From NCBI RefSeq assembly GCF_046250185.1, contig NZ_CP176469.1: a stretch of DNA of 64,000 nucleotides. The stretch is one strand, 5' to 3'. The DNA comes from Litorimonas sp046250185 (GTDB taxonomy: Bacteria; Pseudomonadota; Alphaproteobacteria; Caulobacterales; Maricaulaceae). The notes beneath the pieces are model-generated. The model searched no databases. It worked only from the letters and a program-made list of their open reading frames with translations, and had not been told where the DNA came from. How positions within the stretch are numbered: the stretch's first letter is position 1; each line of letters starts with the position of its first letter. Below are positions 9,213 through 17,950 of this stretch, piece by piece. Made by a program: the position numbers and the translations under genes.

Positions 9213-9254
9213 CTCGCATCCATGCTGCTCGCGCGCTTTAGCTCGCATCCATGC
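9209..9254. repeat. 17-bp direct repeat duplicating the end of nadC
   Basis: TTAGCTCGCATCCATGC occurs at 9209-9225 and again at 9238-9254, a 29-base period. The second copy encodes the last residues and stop of nadC (MDAS-stop on the minus strand). The first copy is an extra, untranslated copy of the same ending and also supplies the TAG stop of the plus-strand membrane-protein gene. Confidence 0.9.
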
Positions 9255-10116
9255 CAATGTCGAAATTGGGCGCGGAGTGCGTGAGTGCCCCGATGGAGAT
9301 GACGTCTATCCCAGTCTCCGCTAAGCCGCGCACAGTGTCCAAATTCACGCCGCCAGAGGCTTCTAGCGTGGGGCGCGGGCCGTCATAAGCGTCCACAATC
9401 GCAACGGCTTCTCGCAATTTGTCCGCGCCCATATTATCCAGCAAGACAACATGCGGGGCATATTTAAGCACTTTCTTGAGCTGCGCTAACGCGTCTACCT
9501 CAACGCTGACTCGGGTCATGTGGTCGGCGTTTTTGGCAATCGCCTTCAGCGCTTTATCAACGCCGCCCGCAAGCGCGATGTGATTGTCCTTGATCATAAT
9601 CGCAGCGGCGAGGCTCTCGCGGTGAGTAAATCCCCCGCCAGCCAGCACAGCTTGTTTCTCAATCGCGCGCAGGCCGGGCGTAGTTTTACGGGTTGCAGCA
9701 ATACGGACTGGGTTAGCAAATCCGGATGTGCCTTTGATCAGGCTCACATATTGCGCCGTCAACGTCGCGATGCCAGACATACGACCGAGGAAGTTCAGGG
9801 CAACGCGTTCCGCTGATAGGAGCGCCCGAGTGGGGCCCTCAACCGTCGCGATAATCGTGCCTTTTTTGACCCGTGAACCATCGCTTTTTTTGACCGTAAA
9901 TTTCACACGCGGATCGACCATGGCGTAGGTCATCTGCGCTGCTTGCATCCCTGCGATCACACCCACTTCGCGCGCCCGCATAACCAACTTCCCTTTTGCA
10001 CTTTCAGGGACGAGCAAGTTGGCGGTAATGTCGCCGCTATTGCCGAAATCCTCCTCCAGCGCACGGCGCACCATTGGTTCAATCACAGTCGGGGGGAGAG
10101 GGGGGAGATGGGTCAT
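9238..10116 (-). CDS. nadC: Nicotinate-nucleotide diphosphorylase (quinolinate phosphoribosyltransferase)
   Basis: Third step of de novo NAD synthesis: quinolinate plus PRPP gives nicotinate mononucleotide. The 292-residue length is normal. Family blocks seen are RKTTPGLRAIEKQAV (PRPP/quinolinate site), GGGFTHRESL, and the C-terminal EASGGVNLDTV with GIDVISIGALTHS. It starts 3 bases after the stop of nadB, so the two are one operon. A stray duplicate of its 3' end lies just downstream. Confidence 0.97.
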   Translation of the reverse strand: MTHLPPLPPTVIEPMVRRALEEDFGNSGDITANLLVPESAKGKLVMRAREVGVIAGMQAAQMTYAMVDPRVKFTVKKSDGSRVKKGTIIATVEGPTRALLSAERVALNFLGRMSGIATLTAQYVSLIKGTSGFANPVRIAATRKTTPGLRAIEKQAVLAGGGFTHRESLAAAIMIKDNHIALAGGVDKALKAIAKNADHMTRVSVEVDALAQLKKVLKYAPHVVLLDNMGADKLREAVAIVDAYDGPRPTLEASGGVNLDTVRGLAETGIDVISIGALTHSAPNFDIGMDAS

Positions 10117-10119
10117 AGA

Positions 10120-11646
10120 TTAATCCAGCATGTCGTAAGTCAAATAGCTGCTGACAGCTTTTGTTTTCGTTTTTGGGAAGTCATCGCGAAAGTGCCCACC
10201 GCGAGACTCGTTGCGAGCCAGTGCTGCCGAGGCAATCATCTTTGATGCTACTAACGGGTTTGCTCGGCCCACACGTTCGATCAGCGTATCAATGAGTTGC
10301 AATAACTCGTTCAGTTTAGCTGCATTCCGTCGAACCCCACAATTAAGTGTCATACTGTTACGCAAGGATTGGCTCACCTCTGGCCCCATGGCGAGCCAAG
10401 GCTGCACGCGGATTGTGCCGGCTTTGCGCTCGGCCCAATCACGACCATTGATATATTCTGCAGCGCGACCGCCAAAAACCGTCGCCTCCAGCAGAGAATT
10501 ACTCGCTAGACGGTTAGCGCCGTGGACGCCCACGGCTGAACACTCACCGACGGCCAGCAAGCTATCGAGCGAGCTTTGGCCGAAGCTATCAGTCGCAATG
10601 CCGCCCATGTGGTAATGCACGGCAGGCGCGATCGGGATCAACTGAGTGCGCGGGTCGATATTGGCGCTCATGCAGCTTTCAAAGACGGTTGGAAATTGCT
10701 CTGGAAAGTGGCTGCCGATCGCGGTGCGGCAGTCAAGGTAAGGCTGCCGTCCTGCTGTAATCTCCGCAAAAATAGCGCGCGCTACATCATCGCGAGGAGC
10801 CAATTCACCTTGCGGGTGGTAGCGCGGCATGAAGCGCACGCCGTCCGAATTACACAAAGTAGCCCCGTCGCCGCGTAGGGCTTCGGTTGCGAGGGGGGCA
10901 GGGTCGCGCCCAATGTCTATCGCCGTAGGATGAAATTGCACAAATTCCATATCGCGCATCTGCGCGCCCACCACTGCCGCCATGCCCAGCGCGTCACCGC
11001 GTGCGGTGCGGGGGTTTGTCGTGACAGCAAATAATCCGCCGACGCCGCCAGTTGCCATAACAGTTACATCGGCCTCAATGCCTAACATTGACCCTTCATC
11101 ATTCCGCGCCAAAGCCCCGGCGATCGCGCCGTTCCCGTCTTGCAACAAACTCTCTGCCCGCCAGCCGATCAGGCCCGTAATATGGTCAGCGTCTTGCGCC
11201 TTCTTGACCATGACTTTGATGATTTCTGCACCCGCCGTATCACCTTTGACCCGTGCCACGCGCGGCATGGAGTGGGCGGCTTCGAGGCTGAGATAAAGTT
11301 CGCCTTGGTCGTTGCGATCAAATGGAACGCCCATCGCGGCGAGATCTCGCACACGGTCTGGACCTTCCGTGGCCAGGATGCGCGCGATCTCTGGATCGAC
11401 CAAGCCGTCGCCCGCTGCAATCGTGTCACTTGCGTGGCTCTCGGCTGTATCATCGGGAGATAGCGCGGCGGCAATCCCGCCTTGCGCCCACGCACTCGCT
11501 GCCCCGACAGAAGACCGCCGAGAGGTCAAAACATAGACCTGTCGCGGCGCAAGTTTCAAAGCCAAATAAAGCCCCGCCAAGCCCGCGCCGACAATCAGCA
11601 CGGCGCCAGTCGGAAGTCGTTTTGTATCAAGGTCACCTAATGCCAT
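10120..11646 (-). CDS. nadB: L-aspartate oxidase
   Basis: First step of de novo NAD synthesis: FAD-dependent oxidation of L-aspartate to iminoaspartate, passed to NadA. The 508-residue protein has the N-terminal dinucleotide fold (GAGLAGLYLAL), the succinate-dehydrogenase-like flavoprotein blocks (SAWAQGGIAAA, VQFHPTA, HYHMGGI, GANRLASNSLLE) and a short C-terminal helical domain. No clear ribosome site precedes ATG 11646. It is the first gene of nadB-nadC. nadA lies in the same orientation but is cut off from this pair by an intervening plus-strand gene. Confidence 0.97.
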   Translation of the reverse strand: MALGDLDTKRLPTGAVLIVGAGLAGLYLALKLAPRQVYVLTSRRSSVGAASAWAQGGIAAALSPDDTAESHASDTIAAGDGLVDPEIARILATEGPDRVRDLAAMGVPFDRNDQGELYLSLEAAHSMPRVARVKGDTAGAEIIKVMVKKAQDADHITGLIGWRAESLLQDGNGAIAGALARNDEGSMLGIEADVTVMATGGVGGLFAVTTNPRTARGDALGMAAVVGAQMRDMEFVQFHPTAIDIGRDPAPLATEALRGDGATLCNSDGVRFMPRYHPQGELAPRDDVARAIFAEITAGRQPYLDCRTAIGSHFPEQFPTVFESCMSANIDPRTQLIPIAPAVHYHMGGIATDSFGQSSLDSLLAVGECSAVGVHGANRLASNSLLEATVFGGRAAEYINGRDWAERKAGTIRVQPWLAMGPEVSQSLRNSMTLNCGVRRNAAKLNELLQLIDTLIERVGRANPLVASKMIASAALARNESRGGHFRDDFPKTKTKAVSSYLTYDMLD

Positions 11647-11847
11647 GTGGATTTGTTAAAGAATGACCCTCTTGATTGCTAGCATAAAGGGTAAGCGACT
11701 CGTTTTTTGGCGTATTTTGAGGTGATTAGCTGTATATTCTCGAAAACCACTCTAGATTGCTCTTGATCATTTCGAATAAATTAATCTACGCTAATACTGA
11801 AGAGAGGCGTAATGGCGCAACTCATATGACATTGGGAGGGTCATGTT

Positions 11848-12711
11848 ATGGTTTCCACATTAAGAGCATCTAAAATCTATAAAGCGGCAGCTATCGCAGT
11901 TTTCGGCTGCATTGCCACAGGCAGCACAGCGATCGCAGCGGATTATCCGATTAATGTCCGCCAATGTCCATCTATCAAAGCCTCTATAGGCATCGCCGCG
12001 CCAGATGCCAGTGTATGGGGAACGATGAAAAGCAATGACCCAAGCGTTGTCTTGCAGTCAATGGTGTCTAAGTCTAACTGTTTTAACGTCGCCTCAGCAG
12101 GTAGCGCCGCCTACACCCTTAGATACGGCGCTTTGACGCCTGAAGAGTTTGCAGCAGGCGAATCCAACTTCTCAGGTCGATCTGTTTTAGAGCCTGTGAC
12201 GTCAAACGCTGGCGGTATTCCACAAGCGGGCGGCATCCCGCAATCAGGCGGCGGTATTCCACAAAGTGGCGGAAGCGACGGCGGTGGATTTAGCCTGGGT
12301 AGCGTAGACAATGCACTCGGAACTGCGCAAGGCGTTCAAAACAGTGCTAGAAACGCAGAATATTACGCCAAGAATGTTGGCAATGGCTACAATGACATTG
12401 GCGATGTGCGCGGCGGACTTCGCAGCGTAGACGGCGCAATGAATGCGCTCAGCAGCCTCGGAGGTCTTGGTGGATCAAAGGCGCCAAAAGATCGTTACGC
12501 CTATGTTGAGGTTGTGAACGCGTCAGGCCAAGTCGTTGCGCGCGGTTTCGGTCAAAACAATCGGGCCGATCTCAGCTTCGGTGCTTTTGATGGATCAAAG
12601 TCTTTTGCCAAGAACAAAAAATCTCGCCGTATGGGGGGAGCGCTCTATAATGCGTTCAACGATGCACAAAATGACATCATGTCACCAAGTTTTGGTACAC
12701 CCGTTCGTTAG
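11848..12711 (+). CDS. Secreted protein of unknown function with GGIPQ repeats
   Basis: A 287-residue protein with a Sec signal peptide (cleavage likely near residue 31, after AIAA). A small N-terminal domain with two Cys (one in NVRQCPS) is followed by a Gly-rich linker holding three GGIPQ units at residues 122-139 and more Gly/Ser. A helical Asn/Ala-rich part comes next, then a C-terminal stretch YAYVEVVNASGQVVARGFGQN that looks beta-stranded. I do not recognise the family. The strong site GGGAGGG lies 7 bases upstream of ATG 11848. It stands alone on the plus strand, splitting the nad genes, and ends in its own terminator. Confidence 0.85.
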   Translation: MVSTLRASKIYKAAAIAVFGCIATGSTAIAADYPINVRQCPSIKASIGIAAPDASVWGTMKSNDPSVVLQSMVSKSNCFNVASAGSAAYTLRYGALTPEEFAAGESNFSGRSVLEPVTSNAGGIPQAGGIPQSGGGIPQSGGSDGGGFSLGSVDNALGTAQGVQNSARNAEYYAKNVGNGYNDIGDVRGGLRSVDGAMNALSSLGGLGGSKAPKDRYAYVEVVNASGQVVARGFGQNNRADLSFGAFDGSKSFAKNKKSRRMGGALYNAFNDAQNDIMSPSFGTPVR

Positions 12712-12730
12712 AACTGACACAACTTACAAG

Positions 12731-12770
12731 AAATCCCGCTGCAGATTGACCTGTTGGCGGGATTTTTTTT
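12731..12770 (+). terminator. Rho-independent terminator after the GGIPQ-repeat gene
   Basis: A 9-bp perfect stem, AAATCCCGC at 12731-12739 with GCGGGATTT at 12757-12765, runs into eight T residues at 12763-12770. It sits 19 bases after the stop of the secreted-protein gene. On the minus strand the hairpin lacks a long T run, so it should act mainly on plus-strand transcripts. Confidence 0.9.
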
Positions 12771-12833
12771 GGGACTAAGGCGGCTGTTTTTGTGGCTTTG
12801 TGCGTATTCTGTCTTCGACAAAATATGCAGGGA

Positions 12834-13994
12834 TCAGATCACCTTTACATCGACTTCGGGCAGGCTTGGATCAAAGTGGCCTTTGACGGGATCAAATTTG
12901 ACATTGATCATATCCATCACCGCTTTATGGGCGCGGACGCGCATCTCTTCGGGGACCAGCACTTCATTGGTCTCGTCACGCAGACACTCATAGATGTTCT
13001 CAAGCGTGATGCGCTTCATATGCGGGCAAAGATTGCACGGACGCACGAAATCCACAGTCGGATTTTCCATCGCGACATTGTCAGACATTGAACACTCTGT
13101 CAGCAGGATCACATTCTTCGGCTTATTATCCGACACATAGTCAGACATAGCTTTGGTAGAGCCCGTGAAATCAGATTCAGCCACGACTTCGGGCGGACAC
13201 TCTGGATGGGCCAGCACAGTCACACCAGGGTGAGCGGCGCGCATATCCTTAATATCTTGAGCGGAGAAACGCGCGTGAACCTCGCAGCGGCCATGCCAGG
13301 CGATAACTTCGATCTTGGTCTGCTTCGCTACGTTTTTGGCAAGGAATTCATCTGGCAGCATGATGACTTTGTCGACGCCCCACTCCGCGCAAATATGCTC
13401 GACAATCGCCACAGCATTGGATGAGGTGCAGCAAATATCGCTCTCGGCTTTCACGTCGGCCGATGTGTTGACATAGGTCACAACCGGGATGCCAGGATAG
13501 CGCTGCTTGATCAATTTTATGTCCTCGCCCGTGATTGAACTTGCGAGAGAACAGCCTGCGCGCATAGACGGGATGAAAACGCGCTTATCAGGGCAGAGGA
13601 TTTTGGACGTTTCGGCCATGAAATGCACGCCGCCCTGAATGATAATATCCGCATCCGTTTTTGTCGCTTCAATCGCAAGTCCGAGGCTGTCGCCCGTATA
13701 ATCGCCTATCAAGCCAAAAATATCAGGCGTCATATAGTTATGCGCCAAGATAACTGCCTTTTTCTCTTTTTTCAGCGTGTTGATCGCGTGGACAAGCGGC
13801 GCATAAGCGGGCCATTCAAATTTGGGAATGAAGTCTGCGACTTCCGCGTAGAGGTGATCCGTTGCGGCTTTAACCTCGTCTGTGTAGGGCAGCTCTTCCG
13901 CTGGGACATCTGGCACAGCGCACACGCCGTTCTCAACCTCAAGGGTTTGACCAATCCAACGGCCATTTTCCCAGTTGATGAGTTCCTTACCCAT
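12834..13994 (-). CDS. nadA: Quinolinate synthase
   Basis: Second step of de novo NAD synthesis: a [4Fe-4S] enzyme condensing iminoaspartate with dihydroxyacetone phosphate to quinolinate. The conserved Cys blocks are visible: AGCSLASSITG, DICCTSSNAVA and the C-terminal PCNLCPHMK. The substrate-binding segments HNYMTPDIF and HPECPPEV are also present. The start is set at ATG 13994, which has GGAGGAG seven bases upstream; the ATG at 14000 is too close to that site. At 386 residues it carries about 40 extra N-terminal residues relative to short NadA proteins, as in other alphaproteobacteria. Confidence 0.96.
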   Translation of the reverse strand: MGKELINWENGRWIGQTLEVENGVCAVPDVPAEELPYTDEVKAATDHLYAEVADFIPKFEWPAYAPLVHAINTLKKEKKAVILAHNYMTPDIFGLIGDYTGDSLGLAIEATKTDADIIIQGGVHFMAETSKILCPDKRVFIPSMRAGCSLASSITGEDIKLIKQRYPGIPVVTYVNTSADVKAESDICCTSSNAVAIVEHICAEWGVDKVIMLPDEFLAKNVAKQTKIEVIAWHGRCEVHARFSAQDIKDMRAAHPGVTVLAHPECPPEVVAESDFTGSTKAMSDYVSDNKPKNVILLTECSMSDNVAMENPTVDFVRPCNLCPHMKRITLENIYECLRDETNEVLVPEEMRVRAHKAVMDMINVKFDPVKGHFDPSLPEVDVKVI

Positions 13995-14060
13995 GCGCAT
14001 GCTCCTCCAAAAACTACTCAAACTTTATATAGGAAGGCTCGGCATAAAGTGCCAATTATT

Positions 14061-14348
14061 TTAGCCAAAAATAAAGACGATAATGAACATAGCGAGGAGC
14101 GAGCCAAGCCCAAGGCCGATCCCGAAATTCGCTGCGCCTAGACCTTTCAGCGTTTCGCGACCGAGCAGTCGTGCGACAATTCCCAAGACGACCGCAGCAC
14201 AGCCCGCAATAAGCGCCCAAAGCTGAAAGGCAATAATCGCCATCCCCGCAGAGCCGCTGACCGTGGCGGCGGCATATAGCATCATAGCGACAGCGATGAA
14301 GGCGAGGACGGCAAAGGCGGCCGAAATCCATGCAAATAAAGTGCTCAT
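14061..14348 (-). CDS. Small integral membrane protein (95 aa)
   Basis: Unrecognised hydrophobic protein with three likely transmembrane segments (about residues 4-29, 35-57 and 70-94). The start ATG 14348 has GGGAGA upstream and lies 1 base after the stop of the HD phosphohydrolase gene, so the two are coupled. Rich in Gly/Ala, with no charged motif suggesting an enzyme. Function unknown. Confidence 0.78.
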   Translation of the reverse strand: MSTLFAWISAAFAVLAFIAVAMMLYAAATVSGSAGMAIIAFQLWALIAGCAAVVLGIVARLLGRETLKGLGAANFGIGLGLGSLLAMFIIVFIFG

Positions 14349-14349
14349 C

Positions 14350-14973
14350 TCATTCTCCCGATTGTTGGCGCAGACTGTCATTCAATTCTGTGAAACGGTC
14401 AAGGAAGAGTTTTTCGGCCTCGCGGACGGAAAGGGGCGATAGCACAAGATCAAGTGTCTCAGGCGGTGTCAGGAAAAACTGATCAGCTTCGACCGGGTCA
14501 AACCCTGCAATTTGCGTGGCTTCAAACCATGCACAATAGAGATCACATTGCTTGATCTTTTTCTTCAACCTCGCTGGCATTTTGGGCGGCAGGCCGTAGC
14601 GCAAATGCACAGCCGTTTCGATCCGTGTTTCAAAGTCCTTATAGTCCAGACCTAGCGCATTTTTAAACGGGCTGATCATATCGCCGATAACGTATTCCGC
14701 CGCGTCGTGGAGCAGGGCGGTGAGCCGCTCGGCTGTCGTCGCGGCGGGATTGAGAGTTACAAATAGTTGCTCGACAATCACGCTATGCTCGGCGACAGAA
14801 AATGCGTGGTCTCCCGAAGTCTGCCCGTTCCACCGCGCCACGCGCGCGAGGCCGCGGGCTATATCCTCGATCTCAATATCAAAAGGCGAAGGATCGAGCA
14901 GATCAAGACGCCGCCCCGAGAGCATACGTTGCCACGCACGGGGTGCAGACTTTGGAGATTTGAACCGAGACAT
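14350..14973 (-). CDS. HD-domain phosphohydrolase, YfbR (5'-deoxynucleotidase)-like
   Basis: A 207-residue HD-superfamily protein. The metal-binding His/Asp set is visible: HAFSVAEHS (His56, His63) and LLHDAAEYVIGD (His89-Asp90). The block ARWNGQTSGDHAFSVAEHS resembles the YfbR-like nucleotidase subfamily, which dephosphorylates deoxynucleoside 5'-monophosphates. The exact substrate is an inference. No strong ribosome site is seen before ATG 14973. It is directly coupled to the small membrane protein that follows. Confidence 0.85.
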   Translation of the reverse strand: MSRFKSPKSAPRAWQRMLSGRRLDLLDPSPFDIEIEDIARGLARVARWNGQTSGDHAFSVAEHSVIVEQLFVTLNPAATTAERLTALLHDAAEYVIGDMISPFKNALGLDYKDFETRIETAVHLRYGLPPKMPARLKKKIKQCDLYCAWFEATQIAGFDPVEADQFFLTPPETLDLVLSPLSVREAEKLFLDRFTELNDSLRQQSGE

Positions 14974-15000
14974 TGCGTTCGATTAGCACGCCGACTTTGG

Positions 15001-15390
15001 CTAGCCTAGCGGATAAGCAAACTCTTCGCGGTGGATATGTCCGTCTTCATTGACGTAATATGTCGCAACTTCCCGCATTTGAGTGCGCTCGCCAGATTGT
15101 TTATCCGTGATGTCCATGTCGTAAATAACAGAGAACCGATCATTGCCGTGCGCGAAAGGCCCTTCTGCGCTGGAGGCGTGGACCTCGTTCGCGCTCTCCC
15201 ACCAATCATGTTTGGCTAGGATCGCATCGACACCTGTGACTTCATTAGAAGATTGTCCTGGCATAGCAATCGCTTCAGCGGAAACGCAGTCCTTTGCATA
15301 CATTTGCTGCACACATTCTCGGCTTTGATTGTTGTTATTCATATCGACGAGTTGCTGGCCGATTTGCATTAATTTATCTGGGGTAGGCAT
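15001..15390 (-). CDS. SnoaL-like / NTF2-fold protein
   Basis: A 129-residue protein with the SnoaL-type (NTF2-like) pattern: an N-terminal helix QQLVDMNNNN, then MYAKDCVSAEAI, a central WWESANEV and C-terminal strands ending REVATYYVNEDGHIHREEF. Proteins of this fold are cyclases, isomerases or ligand-binding proteins, and this one cannot be narrowed further. AAGGAGA precedes ATG 15390. Confidence 0.82.
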   Translation of the reverse strand: MPTPDKLMQIGQQLVDMNNNNQSRECVQQMYAKDCVSAEAIAMPGQSSNEVTGVDAILAKHDWWESANEVHASSAEGPFAHGNDRFSVIYDMDITDKQSGERTQMREVATYYVNEDGHIHREEFAYPLG

Positions 15391-15452
15391 AGCTAGGTCT
15401 CCTTCTGTGCAGTCTTTGCATAGCAGATTTTGGCCGAGATTTTAAGCCTGAA

Positions 15453-15665
15453 TTAAAGCGCCCAGCCTTTACCCATGTCTTTGAAGATAAAGTAAGCTCC
15501 GATGATTAGCAGTGTTGCGATAATCATAAAGCCAATCAAAATGGCGCGGAAGACAGGTTTTTTGCGAGCCAGACGAAATAGTCCGTAGATAATTGCAAGA
15601 AGAGCAGCGCACTGAATAATTGCGCCAATGATTTGCAAAGCTTCAAAATTAGCTGAGGTTTCCAA
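15453..15665 (-). CDS. Small two-helix membrane protein (70 aa)
   Basis: Two hydrophobic segments at about residues 12-31 and 40-61 separated by a basic loop (RLARKKPVFR), ending KDMGKGWAL. Not recognised. It starts 3 bases after the stop of the FabH-like gene, so is very likely co-transcribed with it. The basic loop suggests both termini face outside by the positive-inside rule, which is inference only. Confidence 0.72.
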   Translation of the reverse strand: METSANFEALQIIGAIIQCAALLAIIYGLFRLARKKPVFRAILIGFMIIATLLIIGAYFIFKDMGKGWAL

Positions 15666-15668
15666 AAA

Positions 15669-16814
15669 CTAAGCGACTTTGCGCACAAAGATTGCGCCTG
15701 CGGAATACCCTGCGCCGAAAGAGCAAATCAGGCCAGTATCACCAGTGTCGAAATCGTCTGAATGTTTGTGAAATGCGATGATGGAACCAGCCGAGGAAGT
15801 ATTGGCATATTCGTCCAAGACGACTGGGGCTTGCTCAATATCGACATCTTTGCCGAGGACTTTCTTGGCAATCAGAACATTCATATTCAGGTTCGCTTGG
15901 TGCAGCCACATGCGCTTGAGATCATTGGGGTCAATACCGTGTTCGGCACATTCCGAATTAATTAACTTCGCCACAAGCGGCACGACTTCCTTGAAGACTG
16001 AGCGGCCGTTTTGGACGAATAATTTATCGGTTAAGCCGCGCCGCCCGCGCTCGCCGTGCAGTCCGTCATCTTCTGGCGCGGTGTGATTGAGGAAGCCGAA
16101 ATTGTTGCGGATATTATTGGAAAACTGCGTGACGAGTTTAGCGCCGATAATCTCCCAATGAGAGGCGGGTGCCATATCTTCGCGCTCGACCAAAATAGCG
16201 GTAGCCACATCGCCGAATATGAAATGCGCATCGCGATCTTTGAAATTTAGATGTGCTGTGCAGATTTCAGGGTTTACAACCAAAACAGATCTCGCGGAGC
16301 CGCCCATGATCAAACCGCGTGCTGTCTCAATTCCGAAAGTGGCAGAGGAGCAGGCGACATTCATATCAAACGCGAACCCGCTTGTGCCGAGAATGTCTTG
16401 CATCTCAACTGCAATCGCGGGGTAGCCGCGCTGCAAATTCGAACAGGCTACGATGACGGCGTCGACATCTTCGGCCTTGCGTCCCGCGTTTTCGAGCGCT
16501 TGCACAGCGGCTTTCGCAGCAATTTCCGCAAGGATGGACGGCTCACTATCTGGACGCGCAGGAATATGCGGCGCCATGACATTCGGGTCGAGTATAGGGG
16601 CTTTGGAAATGACAAATCGAGATTTGATGCCCGATGCTTTTTCGATAAATTCGGCGTTGGAATAGGTCAAAGCGTCCTTGGTGCCAGCCGCGATTTCGTC
16701 TGCGTTCTCGCTGTTCCACTTATCGACATAGGCATTAAAGCCTTCGACAAGTTCTGCGTTAGAAATGCTGTCCTTGGGTGTCCAAAGACCAGTAGAGCTG
16801 ATGACGGCTTTCAC
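15669..16814 (-). CDS. Beta-ketoacyl-ACP synthase III-like condensing enzyme
   Basis: A FabH-type thiolase-fold enzyme, 381 residues, expected to condense an acyl-CoA with malonyl-ACP. The catalytic triad is seen: Cys155 in MNVACSSATFG, His in WLHQANLNMN and Asn in EYANTSSAG. It belongs to the longer FabH-like subgroup, with an N-terminal insertion (about residues 20-60, FNAYVDKWNSEN) not found in the 320-residue FabH. The start is GTG 16814, which has GAGGGGAA five bases upstream, in place of an ATG ten codons earlier. Substrate is uncertain: fatty-acid initiation or a specialised acyl chain. Confidence 0.88.
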   Translation of the reverse strand: MKAVISSTGLWTPKDSISNAELVEGFNAYVDKWNSENADEIAAGTKDALTYSNAEFIEKASGIKSRFVISKAPILDPNVMAPHIPARPDSEPSILAEIAAKAAVQALENAGRKAEDVDAVIVACSNLQRGYPAIAVEMQDILGTSGFAFDMNVACSSATFGIETARGLIMGGSARSVLVVNPEICTAHLNFKDRDAHFIFGDVATAILVEREDMAPASHWEIIGAKLVTQFSNNIRNNFGFLNHTAPEDDGLHGERGRRGLTDKLFVQNGRSVFKEVVPLVAKLINSECAEHGIDPNDLKRMWLHQANLNMNVLIAKKVLGKDVDIEQAPVVLDEYANTSSAGSIIAFHKHSDDFDTGDTGLICSFGAGYSAGAIFVRKVA

Positions 16815-16877
16815 GAATGTTCCCCTCGCGTTGATCAAGAACACCCCTCATAGCGAGGCGGGCGAGTTTCGGCTAGG

Positions 16878-17504
16878 CTAAATCTTGCGCGTATCGCGAC
16901 ACGCCGCATTGACGTGGCAATCGTTACTGTGGTCGTTGATCATACCAACGGCCTGCATAAATGCGTAGAGGATTACGGGGCCGACAAATTTGAAGCCACG
17001 CTTTTTCAGCTCTTTTGACAGCGCGATAGATTCGGGGCTTTCAACAGGCGCGTCTTTGAAATGCGTCCAGCTATTTTGGATCGGTGCTCCGCCAACAAAA
17101 CTCCAGAGATAGTCAGAGAAATTTATCCCGTCCTCATCTCGCATTTTGACAAATATCTGCGCGTTCACAATGGCCGCATTAATTTTCAGTTTTGACCGAA
17201 TAATTCCTGCATCTGACAATAATCGTGCACGATCCGCATCTGTGTATTGCGCGATAATATCGGGATCAAATCCATCATAGGCTTTGAGCAGATCATCACG
17301 TTTGCGCAAGATGGTGATCCACGCCAAGCCGGCCTGTTGTCCATCTTGGATTAACTTGGAAAACAGCGCTTTATCGTCATAAATGGGACGCCCCCATTCC
17401 AGGTCATGATAACTGCAATATAATTCGTCAGTTGGCGGCACCCACCCGCAGCGCGGCAGGTCTGGATCATGGACATACCCTTGCGGAATCTGCGTTACAG
17501 CCAT
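16878..17504 (-). CDS. tag: DNA-3-methyladenine glycosylase I
   Basis: Removes 3-methyladenine from alkylated DNA to start base-excision repair. The zinc ligands expected for Tag are visible: Cys19 in PRCGW, His33 in CSYHDLEWG, and the C-terminal NDHSNDC pair (His192, Cys196, the usual i/i+4 spacing). The helix-hairpin-helix core includes QAGLAWITILRKR. At 208 residues it has a slightly long N-terminus. The start overlaps the preceding GNAT gene by 10 bases, so the two are coupled. Confidence 0.95.
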   Translation of the reverse strand: MAVTQIPQGYVHDPDLPRCGWVPPTDELYCSYHDLEWGRPIYDDKALFSKLIQDGQQAGLAWITILRKRDDLLKAYDGFDPDIIAQYTDADRARLLSDAGIIRSKLKINAAIVNAQIFVKMRDEDGINFSDYLWSFVGGAPIQNSWTHFKDAPVESPESIALSKELKKRGFKFVGPVILYAFMQAVGMINDHSNDCHVNAACRDTRKI

Positions 17505-17950
17505 TTTTCCATTCCAATATTACAGCGTGCATAAATGGGATGCGGTCCTTCGTGATTGATGGTCCAGCCATTGCGCGTGTATAGCCGCAGTGCAGCTGCG
17601 TTCTTGGTATTCGACAATAGGAACAAATAATCCAGCCCTAAATCCTCTTTGGAAAACCGTTCGATTTCTGTCATCAAACTTTGCGCGATACCTTTGCCTC
17701 TAAAGTTTGGATCGACCGCCATTTTCGTCAACTCGTAACGACCATCCTCATGCCGTTTGAGTGCGCATGCGCCCGCCACTTTGCCTTCAATATGTGCGGA
17801 GAAAACGTGATTGCCGTTCTGAATATAAATCTCTGGCTTTGCGACCATCAGCTTATCGCTTTCTTCCAAGTAATGCATGTCCTCAATCCACGCGGCATTG
17901 AGCGCGGCAAAGCGAGGGAGGGCCGTTGGATCGTTACGCCGAATTTCCAT
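17495..17950 (-). CDS. GNAT-family N-acetyltransferase
   Basis: A 151-residue acetyl-CoA-dependent acetyltransferase. The acetyl-CoA loop (RGKGIAQSLM) follows the strand LTKMAVDPNFRG, and the C-terminal part NAAALRLYTRNGW is typical of the family. The substrate is unknown. ATG 17950 is chosen; it overlaps the end of ygfZ by 17 bases. An upstream in-frame start at 17983 would lie deeper in ygfZ. The gene sits between ygfZ and tag with overlaps at both ends. Confidence 0.88.
   Translation of the reverse strand: MEIRRNDPTALPRFAALNAAWIEDMHYLEESDKLMVAKPEIYIQNGNHVFSAHIEGKVAGACALKRHEDGRYELTKMAVDPNFRGKGIAQSLMTEIERFSKEDLGLDYLFLLSNTKNAAALRLYTRNGWTINHEGPHPIYARCNIGMEKWL

Noticed and set aside
12210..12290. 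GGIPQ repeats as a CRISPR-like or mobile repeat
   Set aside because: The repeats are in frame, degenerate at DNA level and confined to a Gly-rich protein linker.
11848..12711. Secreted protein as a curli-type CsgG or peptidoglycan-associated protein
   Set aside because: Only the signal peptide and a loosely similar C-terminal strand were suggestive; no family motif could be matched.
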